Positions 34,589 through 43,173 of a stretch of 64,000 bases of DNA are shown here, piece by piece. The notes under the pieces are model-generated. The model made no database searches. It had not been told where the DNA came from and saw nothing but the letters and a program-made list of their open reading frames with translations. A program made the translations under genes and the position numbers. The number at the start of each line of letters is the position of its first letter. Position 1 is the stretch's first letter. Where the stretch lies: the NCBI RefSeq assembly GCF_012843435.1, contig NZ_JABAFC010000007.1:1-64000 (forward strand), in the 5' to 3' direction. Source of the stretch: Psychrobacillus sp. BL-248-WT-3 (lineage in GTDB: Bacteria > Bacillota > Bacilli > Bacillales_A > Planococcaceae).

Positions 34589-35719
34589 ATGAAAACAATA
34601 AATACTAAACTAGAAGAAATAGACGCTTTAATAAATGGAGTTATAGAAGAACAAGGAGTTGGAATTAGTGTCTCTATTGTTAAAAATGGGAAACTAATTT
34701 TTGCTAAAGGCTATGGATACGCTCAGCTGGAACCTACCCCTAAATTAATTGATGAAAATACGTATATGAGTATTCAGAGTGTAACTAAAAATTTTGTTTC
34801 AGTATGTATGATGAAATTAGTCGAAGAGGACTTGATTCATCTAGATAAGCCTATCGTACATTATCTGCCCTACTTTCGGACAAAAGAGAAAGGCTCGAGT
34901 GATCATATCACAGTAAGGCAAGTATTAAGTCACACTTCTGGTTTCCCAGCAGATTTAGGGATAGCCAATTTGGTTGCGCCAAATGTAAGGGAGATTTATT
35001 CAGATACACCAACTGAATGGAGTGAGGCTTTAGCCCATTATCGGTTAAAAGAAGAAGAGGTAACTAGTATCCATAGTAGAGAGGATATCACTAGATGGTT
35101 TCGCAAGGTTGAGTTAGATTACCCTCCTGGACATACTTGGAACTATTGTACGGATGCTTATGTTATTTTAGGAGATTTGATAGAGAAGGTTACAGGTGAA
35201 AGCTGGGAATCCTTCCTTCAAAATCGGTTTATTACACCATTACAAATGAAGAGAACTACGGCAGATGTCCGTATCATAATGGACGATGACAATTATGCTA
35301 AATATTATATGGGGCCTGATAAAATTGAAACACCTTATCCAACGAATTCATTGGCTGCTCCGATAGGCTTCCTTTACTCTACCGCAACAGATTTGGCAGC
35401 CTATATGTTGTTTCATTTGAACAAAGAATTTAACCAGTTACTTGACGTTTCTTCAAAAAAGGAAATGCAAAGTCGAGAGAGTCGCGTTTCTCAAGACTGG
35501 GATAACGAGACGAATACATGCTTTTATGGGCTAGGGTGGTTTATAGAGGATTATAAGGGCCATACCATAGTAGAGCATGGCGGAGGGCAAATGGCAGTTA
35601 GAGCATTAATATCATTAGTACCAGAGGAAAGTATTGGCATCGCCATTCTTTTAAACTTTGATAGTAGCGTCCATCGTGATATCAGTAGCAAGATCATGGA
35701 TATCATGCTAGATTTATAG
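34589..35719 (+). CDS. cytosolic beta-lactamase-fold serine hydrolase
   Basis: The 376-residue protein belongs to the class C beta-lactamase/DD-peptidase-like hydrolase family. The nucleophile motif is SVTK (Ser64, Lys67), the expected Y-x-N position reads YCT in WNYCTDAYVIL, and the third motif is HGGGQ in EHGGGQMAVR. The Y-x-N change is a departure from most members. No signal peptide is evident, so it acts in the cytoplasm or is exported differently. Substrates of this branch include esters and peptidoglycan-like peptides, but it is not a proven beta-lactamase. It is unrelated in sequence to the membrane-bound homologue 1 kb away. Confidence 0.8.
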   Translation: MKTINTKLEEIDALINGVIEEQGVGISVSIVKNGKLIFAKGYGYAQLEPTPKLIDENTYMSIQSVTKNFVSVCMMKLVEEDLIHLDKPIVHYLPYFRTKEKGSSDHITVRQVLSHTSGFPADLGIANLVAPNVREIYSDTPTEWSEALAHYRLKEEEVTSIHSREDITRWFRKVELDYPPGHTWNYCTDAYVILGDLIEKVTGESWESFLQNRFITPLQMKRTTADVRIIMDDDNYAKYYMGPDKIETPYPTNSLAAPIGFLYSTATDLAAYMLFHLNKEFNQLLDVSSKKEMQSRESRVSQDWDNETNTCFYGLGWFIEDYKGHTIVEHGGGQMAVRALISLVPEESIGIAILLNFDSSVHRDISSKIMDIMLDL

Positions 35720-35789
35720 ATTTTATTAATCGATTTAAATCATAGTTTGAATCTTCAACGTATATGATAAGTAGAAGGGGTGTTTGTTG

Positions 35790-36482
35790 ATGAGTAGATA
35801 TTCAATAGCTGAATTTATAAAAAGTACGGAGCAGGAAGATAAGGGAGAAGGCTTTTTTGAATTAGAAACAGAACGTCTACTGGAGGTTAATCTGGAGGGG
35901 CTAGTTTGGGCAAAGGCAGGATCCATGGTTGCTTATCATGGAAAGATTAAGTTTGAGCGTGAGGGCGTTTTTGAGCAGGGGATGGGTGCAATGTTCAAAA
36001 AAGCTTTAACAGGGGAAGGCGCCTCGCTTATGAAGGCAAATGGCCATGGTAAGTTATATCTTGCCGACAGTGGAAAGAAAATCATTATCCTTCATCTACA
36101 AAATGAAGCGATCTTTGTAAATGGGAATGATTTGCTAGCTTTTGAGCCTACGATTAAGCATAATATTAAAATCATGAAAAAAGTGGCAGGAATGATGTCT
36201 GGGGGCTTGTTTAATGTAAAGTGTGAAGGAACTGGTTTAGTGGCTATTACATCTCATTACGAGCCTCTTACATTGCGTGTGACTCCAGGAAAGCCTGTTT
36301 TTACAGATCCTAATGCTACCGTGGCTTGGTCCGGCAACCTTCAGCCTGATTTCCAAACAGACGTCTACTTTAAAACCTTCGTGGGTAGAGGTAGTGGAGA
36401 GTCGATTCAAATGAAGTTCCAAGGAGACGGCTTTGTTATTGTACAACCTTATGAAGAGGTATATTTCCAAAGGCAGAGTTAA
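35790..36482 (+). CDS. AIM24/DUF124 family protein
   Basis: This 230-residue protein has the beta-rich repetitive fold of the AIM24 (TIGR00266) family. Segments such as GLVWAKAGSMVAYHG, FNVKCEGTGLVAIT and VAWSGNLQPDF recur through the sequence. The family occurs from bacteria to yeast mitochondria, where it affects membrane organisation; bacterial function is undefined. I begin at ATG 35790, nine bases after AGAAGGGG; an earlier TTG is less suited. It has no membrane helix, so association with the membrane would be peripheral. Confidence 0.8.
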   Translation: MSRYSIAEFIKSTEQEDKGEGFFELETERLLEVNLEGLVWAKAGSMVAYHGKIKFEREGVFEQGMGAMFKKALTGEGASLMKANGHGKLYLADSGKKIIILHLQNEAIFVNGNDLLAFEPTIKHNIKIMKKVAGMMSGGLFNVKCEGTGLVAITSHYEPLTLRVTPGKPVFTDPNATVAWSGNLQPDFQTDVYFKTFVGRGSGESIQMKFQGDGFVIVQPYEEVYFQRQS

Positions 36483-36529
36483 GTGTTAGCAATATATTTC
36501 GAAAAAATTCACCATAATAAATGGCATAC

Positions 36530-36560
36530 AAAACGCTCAGAGTAATTCTGAGCGTTTTTT
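36530..36560. terminator. shared convergent terminator
   Basis: AAAACGCTCAGA (36530-36541) and TCTGAGCGTTTT (36547-36558) pair perfectly and suit both convergent genes. Confidence 0.8.
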
Positions 36561-38036
36561 CGTATAATTCTTATCCTTGAATGATATTCGATAATAGATT
36601 CTTAAAACGGTAAGAACCACACCAATCATGAAAACTATAGCTAGTAAGAACAGCGCAGCTGGAAAAAGACCAAATACATTCATTGTGGTCGAACTATTAT
36701 TTTGTAACGTGGGAACAATAAAAAACAACCATCCGATTAATAATGATGGAACTATTTGAGGCATTAATCCAAGGACAAATCTCCAAGCGGTTTGTTTTTT
36801 CCGTTCCTTAGACCATCTTTTACTCCGCAGAATACCTCTAATTCCTAATAACAAATAGATCATTGTAATAACTCCAAGTGATAAATCAATGATTTTAGAT
36901 ACTGGAGCTTTTAGTTCAGGTTTTTGCCCCTCAGTCAATTGGATAATACCTGTACTTATCTCATAAGCGTGTTCAATTGTAGGAGTAAAGCTATTTAATA
37001 GAACTGCAACTGCATAACCACTATTCGGTATTATATCTTGTTGCGCTTGATAGGTTGTTTCCACCCCGCTATGTGAAATGCGTGCTGGCTTTACATTAGG
37101 TGAGCTTAATTCCCAACCAAGACCATATTTTTCACTTCCAAGTTGTGGAGAATAAGTTTCTTCTAATAATTCTTTTGAAAGTAATTGTTCTCCTTCTTCA
37201 GATTTACCCTCGTTTGTTTGCATAGAAAGCCATTTACCCATATCAGATGCTGTAGATATAATACTTCCAGCCCCCATATTCATCGCTTCTAGCTCTGACC
37301 AAGGCATTGCCTTTCCATATACGGTTACATATCCTCTAGGTAGACCAACTACTAAGTCTCTCGAATTAACATTAGCAAGTGAATCGTCCATTCCAAGCGG
37401 AGAGAATAACTTTTGATTAAGATATTCAGAGAATTCCTGTTCACTAATTTTTTCTACTAAAAGTGCTATGATCCAGTAATTTGCGTTACTATAGTAATAT
37501 TTCTCTCCTGGGTTTGCTTGAAGCCTCCAATCACTTAAACGTTCTACTCCCGCTTTTAAATTATTCGCTGGTGGAACAATGATCGGATTTGGTATACCTG
37601 ATGTATGACTCAAAAGTTGACGAATCGTAACTTCCTTCCAGCGTGAATCATCAAGTGTGACCTCTGGCAAATACTTAATTACTCGATCATCGAGTTGTAC
37701 TTTACCTTCCTCAACAAGCTGTAAAACAGCAAATGCAGAAAATGATTTAGATGCGGAACCAATTCTCATTAACGATTTTTCCGTTATAGGATTCCCTTCA
37801 GAATCGTGACCATATCCTTTTTCATATATTAACTGACCGTTTTTTACAACTACTATGGAAGCACCAGGTAGTCCATGGAGCTTTATATAGCTAGTGACAA
37901 ACTTATCAATGTCTTCAATTTTAAAGGTGTGATTAGCGTATACTTCACCTAAAAACGGAAAGGGTAACTTAGCTAATAGGATAAATATTAATAGAAGAAC
38001 CAAGCCTAGTTTCTTCGTATCAATAGATTTTTTCAA
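36537..38036 (-). CDS. membrane-bound beta-lactamase-fold serine hydrolase (PBP-like)
   Basis: The 499-residue protein has an N-terminal signal-anchor (residues 8-32), an extracellular class C beta-lactamase-like domain, and four C-terminal hydrophobic helices (from about 375 to 485). Motifs are SASK (Ser94-Lys97), YYYSNANYWI (Y-x-N) and SHSGVETTY. Bacillus homologues such as PbpE and FmtA-like esterases act on cell-wall or teichoic-acid ester bonds, but the exact substrate is not readable. It starts at TTG, after AGGAGG. The membrane tail distinguishes it from the cytosolic homologue at 34589. Confidence 0.82.
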   Translation of the reverse strand: MKKSIDTKKLGLVLLLIFILLAKLPFPFLGEVYANHTFKIEDIDKFVTSYIKLHGLPGASIVVVKNGQLIYEKGYGHDSEGNPITEKSLMRIGSASKSFSAFAVLQLVEEGKVQLDDRVIKYLPEVTLDDSRWKEVTIRQLLSHTSGIPNPIIVPPANNLKAGVERLSDWRLQANPGEKYYYSNANYWIIALLVEKISEQEFSEYLNQKLFSPLGMDDSLANVNSRDLVVGLPRGYVTVYGKAMPWSELEAMNMGAGSIISTASDMGKWLSMQTNEGKSEEGEQLLSKELLEETYSPQLGSEKYGLGWELSSPNVKPARISHSGVETTYQAQQDIIPNSGYAVAVLLNSFTPTIEHAYEISTGIIQLTEGQKPELKAPVSKIIDLSLGVITMIYLLLGIRGILRSKRWSKERKKQTAWRFVLGLMPQIVPSLLIGWLFFIVPTLQNNSSTTMNVFGLFPAALFLLAIVFMIGVVLTVLRIYYRISFKDKNYTKKRSELL

Positions 38037-38265
38037 TACTTTTCCTCCTGTATTTTTCTTATTTTACAGAAATATTCCATCTATTAACTCATCATACCGT
38101 AATAGTGTTAACTGGTAATCAGGCTTGAGGCTAAAATTGTCTAAGTCTGCAGTCTTATCTAGTCTTTTGTTTAATACTACTAGAGGAGAGGAGGTGAGGG
38201 GGGAAGCATACTGATTTAAAATCTCCATATTCAGCACATCCCATTGCTTATTTATGTAAAATCTA

Positions 38266-38304
38266 AAAACAGGTTCCTCATCTTAAGAAAGAGGAACCTG
38301 TTTT
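38266..38304 (-). terminator. terminator of the short-chain dehydrogenase gene
   Basis: AAAACAGGTTCCTC (38266-38279) and GAGGAACCTGTTTT (38291-38304) form a perfect 14-bp stem with A- and T-runs. Confidence 0.8.
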
Positions 38305-38322
38305 AGGATGATATACAACGTA

Positions 38323-39180
38323 TTACAAAGGAGTACCGCCGTTAATATGAAGTACTTGTCCAGTTATATAAGACGAATCTTCAGATGCTAAGTATACATA
38401 GCCTGAAGCCAACTCACTTGGATGACCTGGACGTTTCATAGGTGTCTGACTGCCGAAACCATCCACCTCATCAGCAGCAAAGGAGGCAGGAATAAGCGGT
38501 GTCCATATTGGTCCTGGAGCTACAGCATTTACTCTGATTCCTTGTTCGACAAGGGAACCTGCTAGTGAACGAGTAAACGTTAAAATAGCACCCTTTGTAG
38601 CGGAATAATCAATCAAATTAGGTGCACCTTGGAATGCAGTTATAGAAGTAGTGTTAATAATCGTACTTCCTTCTTTTAAATGATCAAGCGCAGCTTTAGT
38701 CAAATGGAACATACTAAAGACGTTTGTACGGAAGGTTTTTTCCATTTGTTCAGCTGTTATATCTTTCAGAGATGTTTGGGTATGCTGTTCACCAGCGTTA
38801 TTAACTAGTATATCAAGCTTTCCAAATTCGCCGATTACTTTACTTATAATTTCCTGACAAACAGATTCCTCACCAATATCTCCAGGTAATAGTAAACATT
38901 TTTTTCCTTCGTTCTCTACAATTTTTTTGGTTTCTTCCGCATCCTCATGCTCATCTAAGTAGGAGATTGCTACATCTGCACCCTCTTTAGCATAAGCTAC
39001 TGCTACTGCTCGTCCAATACCACTATCTCCACCAGTGATTAAAGCAATTTTTCCGGCTAGTCTTTGAGATTTACCAGCAAGGTTTTGAGAGAAGTCAGGT
39101 CTTGGTTCCATTTCTGCTTCAATTCCTGGTTGACGTTTCTGTTCTTGTGCTGGAATTTTTTCATTTTTTCGGTTTTCCAC
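38323..39180 (-). CDS. short-chain dehydrogenase/reductase (YhdF-like)
   Basis: This 285-residue SDR oxidoreductase resembles B. subtilis YhdF and its relatives. The NAD(P) loop is GDSGIGRAVAV, the structural motif NNAG is at about residue 130, and the catalytic tetrad is seen in SITAF (Ser) and YSATKGAI (Tyr-x-x-x-Lys). VNAVAPGPIWTPLIPASF is family-specific. I start at GTG 39180, nine bases after AGAAGGGA; an earlier ATG directly abuts this site. The relatives are general-stress genes in Bacillus with unknown natural substrates. No sigma-B promoter is evident in the bases I examined. Confidence 0.85.
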   Translation of the reverse strand: MENRKNEKIPAQEQKRQPGIEAEMEPRPDFSQNLAGKSQRLAGKIALITGGDSGIGRAVAVAYAKEGADVAISYLDEHEDAEETKKIVENEGKKCLLLPGDIGEESVCQEIISKVIGEFGKLDILVNNAGEQHTQTSLKDITAEQMEKTFRTNVFSMFHLTKAALDHLKEGSTIINTTSITAFQGAPNLIDYSATKGAILTFTRSLAGSLVEQGIRVNAVAPGPIWTPLIPASFAADEVDGFGSQTPMKRPGHPSELASGYVYLASEDSSYITGQVLHINGGTPL

Positions 39181-39353
39181 TAGAATCATTCCCTTCTTGA
39201 AAGCTAATTGTAATTTTCCATTATAATGATTAATTACCCATAGCAATAATGACCAAACATAAAAGAGAATATACGACTGGAGAAAAGGTTTAAGTAAAAG
39301 GGAAGGAAGATCATCGAAAATGCTTTGTATAAAGGATACAATTACTAGTTTCC

Positions 39354-39863
39354 TTACCCCTCCACAAAAATAGCAGATAGAACAGCTCCAACTGCTTGTA
39401 TCCAGCTACCAACCGTATTGATTTCCTGATTTTTTTGGCTATTAGGGGGATATCTGACTGACAATGCTTGATAAGAGGCTCCAATGACCTGAATAACATC
39501 ACCTATATTATTTAAAGCATTTTGTATAGATTGGTTTCCTGTAAAATCAATCGTTAATACTCCACCAACTGCCTCGATCAGATCACCTTGCGAACTCAAT
39601 ACCGAGCTAACGTTTTCATTTTCAATGAATTCCCCTTGTAGGGAAACCAAGTTCCCGATTGCTTCAAGCTGACTACCTAATTTATATAGATAATCCTGAT
39701 TTTCTGGAATAAGACCACTTCCGACAGCTTGTAATGCTAGACCAATGATATTTAAATCTCTTAGCATAGCATCTGATAAAACTTGTGAAGGTGTGCTTCC
39801 TATAGCAGAAATTACTGTTCCGATTGCTTCAATCCAAGCACTTATTTGTGATTCAGTCCACAT
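39354..39863 (-). CDS. repetitive DUF6944-like helical protein
   Basis: The 169-residue protein is built of imperfect helical repeats of roughly 25-30 residues. Each contains a core of the form (W/L)I(E/Q)A(I/V)G: WIEAIGTVISAIG, IIGLALQAVGS, QLEAIGNLV, LIEAVGGVL, IQVIGASYQ and WIQAVGAVLSAI. This resembles the DUF6944 family of repetitive Bacillus proteins, which I recall from annotation but cannot confirm here. It has no signal peptide. The repeat pattern suggests an amphipathic membrane-surface or self-assembling protein. Its start has no strong ribosome site. Confidence 0.6.
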   Translation of the reverse strand: MWTESQISAWIEAIGTVISAIGSTPSQVLSDAMLRDLNIIGLALQAVGSGLIPENQDYLYKLGSQLEAIGNLVSLQGEFIENENVSSVLSSQGDLIEAVGGVLTIDFTGNQSIQNALNNIGDVIQVIGASYQALSVRYPPNSQKNQEINTVGSWIQAVGAVLSAIFVEG

Positions 39864-40122
39864 TTTTAATCATTCCAATAACTGTTATTCCGATCCTTTA
39901 TTAGTATATGTCAGCATCTTTGAGGGAGTTAGACAGTTATTATTATGGAAAACAGACCTTGTGCTAAGGAACTACAAATATAGGAAAATAGGAAGATTTT
40001 AACTACTATTATATAATTCTTTTCAAAAATAATATAAAATACACACAAAGTACACATAAGGCCTTTATAGTGAGCCTTAGGGGTGATGACTAAGATTGAG
40101 GGAGAAATGGGTGTCTTAAACT

Positions 40123-40803
40123 ATGAAACTAAAGGTATTGTTGATTGAGGATGACATGTTGATGAGGGAATTTATAACAGACTATTTCAAAAGGGATAAT
40201 TGGGAAATTTATGAAGCAGATGACGGAAAAGCAGGGATTGAATGTTTAAATCAAACAAACTTTGACTTAGTTATTTTAGATATCATGTTGCCTAAAATGG
40301 ATGGATGGTCTGTATGCAAGTACATTCGTGAAAAATCGGAGGTACCTATCATAATTATTACCGCAAAATCAGAAGACGATGATCAAATCTTGGGATTTGA
40401 GCTAGGTGCAGATGAGTATGTTACTAAGCCTCTAAGTCCAAGGGTATTGGTAGCCCGTGCCAATGCATTGATAAAAAGAAGGGAAGGTATTGTCGTACAG
40501 GATGGAGAGACGGAGATTTACGGGAATATACGTATTAATCGATCGGCACATACCGTTTCGGTTGCTCACGAAAAGATACTTCTCTCACCAAAAGAGTATG
40601 ATTTGTTCATCTTTCTTATCAAGCATTATGGCAAGGTATTACACCGAGAATATATTTTAAACGCTGTATGGGGGTATGACTATATGGGAGATTTACGCAC
40701 CGTAGATACACATATAAAAAAGTTAAGAGCGAAGCTTGGAGTAGAAGGGAAATATATTTATACCGTTATACGATCTGGCTATAAATTTGAAGTGGAATCA
40801 TGA
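40123..40803 (+). CDS. OmpR-family response regulator
   Basis: The 226-residue protein has a receiver domain with acidic pocket Asp10-Asp11, phosphorylated Asp53 (LVILDIMLPKMDG) and Lys in YVTKPLSP. A C-terminal winged helix follows (LSPKEYDLFIFLI, VWGYDYMGDLRTVDTHIKKL and YIYTVIRSGYKFE). It overlaps the histidine-kinase gene by four bases, forming a standard two-component pair. The following lipoprotein gene overlaps the kinase gene, so all three are probably co-transcribed. The target genes and signal are unknown. No special resemblance to named regulators such as PhoP or WalR is strong enough to use. Confidence 0.93.
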   Translation: MKLKVLLIEDDMLMREFITDYFKRDNWEIYEADDGKAGIECLNQTNFDLVILDIMLPKMDGWSVCKYIREKSEVPIIIITAKSEDDDQILGFELGADEYVTKPLSPRVLVARANALIKRREGIVVQDGETEIYGNIRINRSAHTVSVAHEKILLSPKEYDLFIFLIKHYGKVLHREYILNAVWGYDYMGDLRTVDTHIKKLRAKLGVEGKYIYTVIRSGYKFEVES

Positions 40804-42545
40804 GAAGAAATAGTGTGGTTTTTAAACTGTTTATTGTAACGACTACTCTTATTTTAATTGTTTTTTCTTTTATCATGCTAGCTGAAGTGTTCTTTTTCGA
40901 AAAGTTCTACCATTCGTCAAAGGTACAAACATTAGAAGAGAATATGATTTATTTAAAAGATCAAATCAATAAAGAGGAACTAAATGAACAACAAATAAAC
41001 GAGCAAATTGCTTCCTTAATGAATCAAAAAGATGCAACAATTTCTATACTAAATGAATACTTTAACCACATCCCAATAGAACCATATTATATCGAGCTAA
41101 ACGTTGACCAAACCTTGATCTCTATTCGAATTCCCAATGAGGGGATGGAGGTGGGATCACTTCCACAAGAACTCGAGATTGGCAATACATTAGTTATAGA
41201 TGGAATTTTCATAGATGAAAAAAATAAAATTTTACAGCCAGTTGAGATTAACCCTCCTCAATTTAGGGACGTCCAAATGGGACTGTCAAGAGTGCATGGA
41301 AAGGTAACTGATTTTCTACTACCAGAACAAAGGTCATACAACCCTCTCTATCAAGACACTCTCATCGATGAAGTCTTAAATGATTGGATACCTAATTCTC
41401 GAGAATTATCACTTTTGAAAGATGGATCTGTCGTACAAAGACAATGGCAGGACAAATGGAGTGGAGTAAATTACATTGTCTTAACATCCGCACTAGAGGA
41501 TCAGGACAGGTATTTAATGGTTATGGCTTCTTTACAGCCTGTTGGAGAGGCCGTCGAGGTACTTCAACAATACTTTATCTTAATAGCTCCTATTGTTATT
41601 GCTCTGGTTATTATCCTGTCTATGATTTACTCTAGGATTGTTTCAAGACCGATAAGAATGTTAAGCCGTTCTGCAACGCGCTTAGCTAAACTCGACTTTT
41701 CTGAGCAAATAGAAATCCGTTCCAAGGATGAATTTGGTGGGCTTGCGCGAGACATGAATTCCTTATCGAATAATTTACAAGCAGCTTTAAATGATTTAAC
41801 ACTTGCAAATGGGAAACTACAAGGGGAAATAAAAGAGAAACAGCAGGCTGAGAAACTTCGCAAACAGTTAATTGCAAACCTCTCTCATGAGCTGAAAACC
41901 CCTCTTGGAATTATAAAAGGCTTCGCTGAAGGCTTGCAGGATAATATAGCTAAAGAAAAAAGCGAACGGTATCTATCTCTGATCGTTAGTGAAACAGATC
42001 GGATGAATGCCTTAATTTTAGATATGCTAGAGCTTTCGAAATATGAGGCAAAGGCTATCCGCTTACAGATGGAAAACTTCTCTTTAACCGATTTAATAGA
42101 GAATGTAGCTGAATCTTTTTCTCAGCAGTTGGAGAGCAAGCGATTATTACTCAGCTATGACTTTGAAGCTGATCAAATATTAGTTAAAGCAGATTACAGA
42201 AGAATTGAACAGGTTATCTTGAATCTTTTGAGCAATGCAATTCGGCATGCTTCCGAGAATACTATAATAACCGTTAGTATTACTCGAACAGAGGTGAGTA
42301 AAGTGACAGTAATAATAGAAAATGTTGGCTCATTCATCGCGGAGGAAGAGCTAAGCAATATTTGGGAACAATTCTACCGTATTGAAAACTCACGAAACCG
42401 CAAATCCGGTGGTACCGGTTTGGGGCTAGCCATAGTGAAACATATACTCGAGCTTCATCAAAGTGAATATCGAGGGATGAATACAAATCAAGGAGTAGCA
42501 TTTTCTTTTACATTAAATGAGGATAGGGGAGAACAAGATGAATAA
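40800..42545 (+). CDS. membrane sensor histidine kinase
   Basis: This 581-residue kinase has helix 1 at about 9-29, a long extracellular sensor domain (30-255) and helix 2 at about 258-280. A HAMP segment follows, then the phospho-acceptor His363 in IANLSHELKTPLGI and an ATPase domain with the N-box LLSNAIRHA and G-box GGTGLGLAIVKH. It pairs with the overlapping response regulator upstream. The extracellular domain is large and not recognisable as a standard PAS or CACHE domain. The partner lipoprotein downstream could be its ligand or accessory. Confidence 0.92.
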   Translation: MRRNSVVFKLFIVTTTLILIVFSFIMLAEVFFFEKFYHSSKVQTLEENMIYLKDQINKEELNEQQINEQIASLMNQKDATISILNEYFNHIPIEPYYIELNVDQTLISIRIPNEGMEVGSLPQELEIGNTLVIDGIFIDEKNKILQPVEINPPQFRDVQMGLSRVHGKVTDFLLPEQRSYNPLYQDTLIDEVLNDWIPNSRELSLLKDGSVVQRQWQDKWSGVNYIVLTSALEDQDRYLMVMASLQPVGEAVEVLQQYFILIAPIVIALVIILSMIYSRIVSRPIRMLSRSATRLAKLDFSEQIEIRSKDEFGGLARDMNSLSNNLQAALNDLTLANGKLQGEIKEKQQAEKLRKQLIANLSHELKTPLGIIKGFAEGLQDNIAKEKSERYLSLIVSETDRMNALILDMLELSKYEAKAIRLQMENFSLTDLIENVAESFSQQLESKRLLLSYDFEADQILVKADYRRIEQVILNLLSNAIRHASENTIITVSITRTEVSKVTVIIENVGSFIAEEELSNIWEQFYRIENSRNRKSGGTGLGLAIVKHILELHQSEYRGMNTNQGVAFSFTLNEDRGEQDE

Positions 42546-43050
42546 ATCTATTTACATTATAGCTATAACGGTACTTTTCTTTACCAGCGGCTGTGGAACA
42601 CAAATAAATTCTACTACATCTGACAAGTCGGAAGATAGTCAAAATGAATCAACAGCAGCAAAAGGAACATCGGATAACGAAAATGAAACTAAAACTGAAG
42701 ACAATCAACTGAAAGAAGTGACGGACGAGGAGATTTTAATTGTTATTGACCAAACAGCTAAACCAATTGAAGGGAATAGCTTTGACTTTGTCATAAAAGA
42801 AGTACCAGAGGGATTCTCCTTAACAGAAATGCAGTGGATTTCAAATAAAAGTCAAGTTATTAATACTGTTCAAGAAGCCATTGAACATGGAGCTAGCGGA
42901 GAAGAAGGGTTCTATATTAGTGGAAACGGCGAGTATTCCGGGTTCTTCTATTCTGATGCTATGAAAGGCGAGGAAGGTCAGGTTAAATTTATTTTCAAGG
43001 ATGACCAGGGAAATGAGTTAACTTGGGAAAAAACTCTAACTTTATATTAA
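42538..43050 (+). CDS. lipoprotein associated with the two-component system
   Basis: The 170-residue protein has a lipoprotein signal peptide with lipobox FTSGC (Cys17), a Ser/Glu/Thr-rich low-complexity linker (about 20-60) and a beta-rich C-terminal domain (FDFVIKEVPEGFSLTEMQW and further). It overlaps the kinase gene by eight bases, its ribosome site (GGGGAG) lying in the kinase end. Such an organisation often indicates a sensor-modulating surface protein, but that is an inference. It has no enzyme motif. Confidence 0.75.
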   Translation: MNKSIYIIAITVLFFTSGCGTQINSTTSDKSEDSQNESTAAKGTSDNENETKTEDNQLKEVTDEEILIVIDQTAKPIEGNSFDFVIKEVPEGFSLTEMQWISNKSQVINTVQEAIEHGASGEEGFYISGNGEYSGFFYSDAMKGEEGQVKFIFKDDQGNELTWEKTLTLY

Positions 43051-43173
43051 TATCTGTATCTGATTATCTTTTTTTCTAAATCCACCTTTTGTAATTAATA
43101 AAGCTCATCTTTAATATTTTATGGTAAAATATACTAATAAATATAAAATATTCAATGAATGGAGTATTTATTA

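Noticed and set aside
34589-38036. Idea that the two serine hydrolases are antibiotic resistance beta-lactamases
   Set aside because: Both belong to the broad class C-like hydrolase group whose members are mostly esterases or peptidases; sequence alone gives no support for lactam hydrolysis.
38037-38265. Gap between the serine hydrolase and dehydrogenase genes
   Set aside because: It contains a purine-rich tract (GAGGAGAGGAGGTGAGGGG) resembling a ribosome site, but no reading frame of meaningful length follows it.
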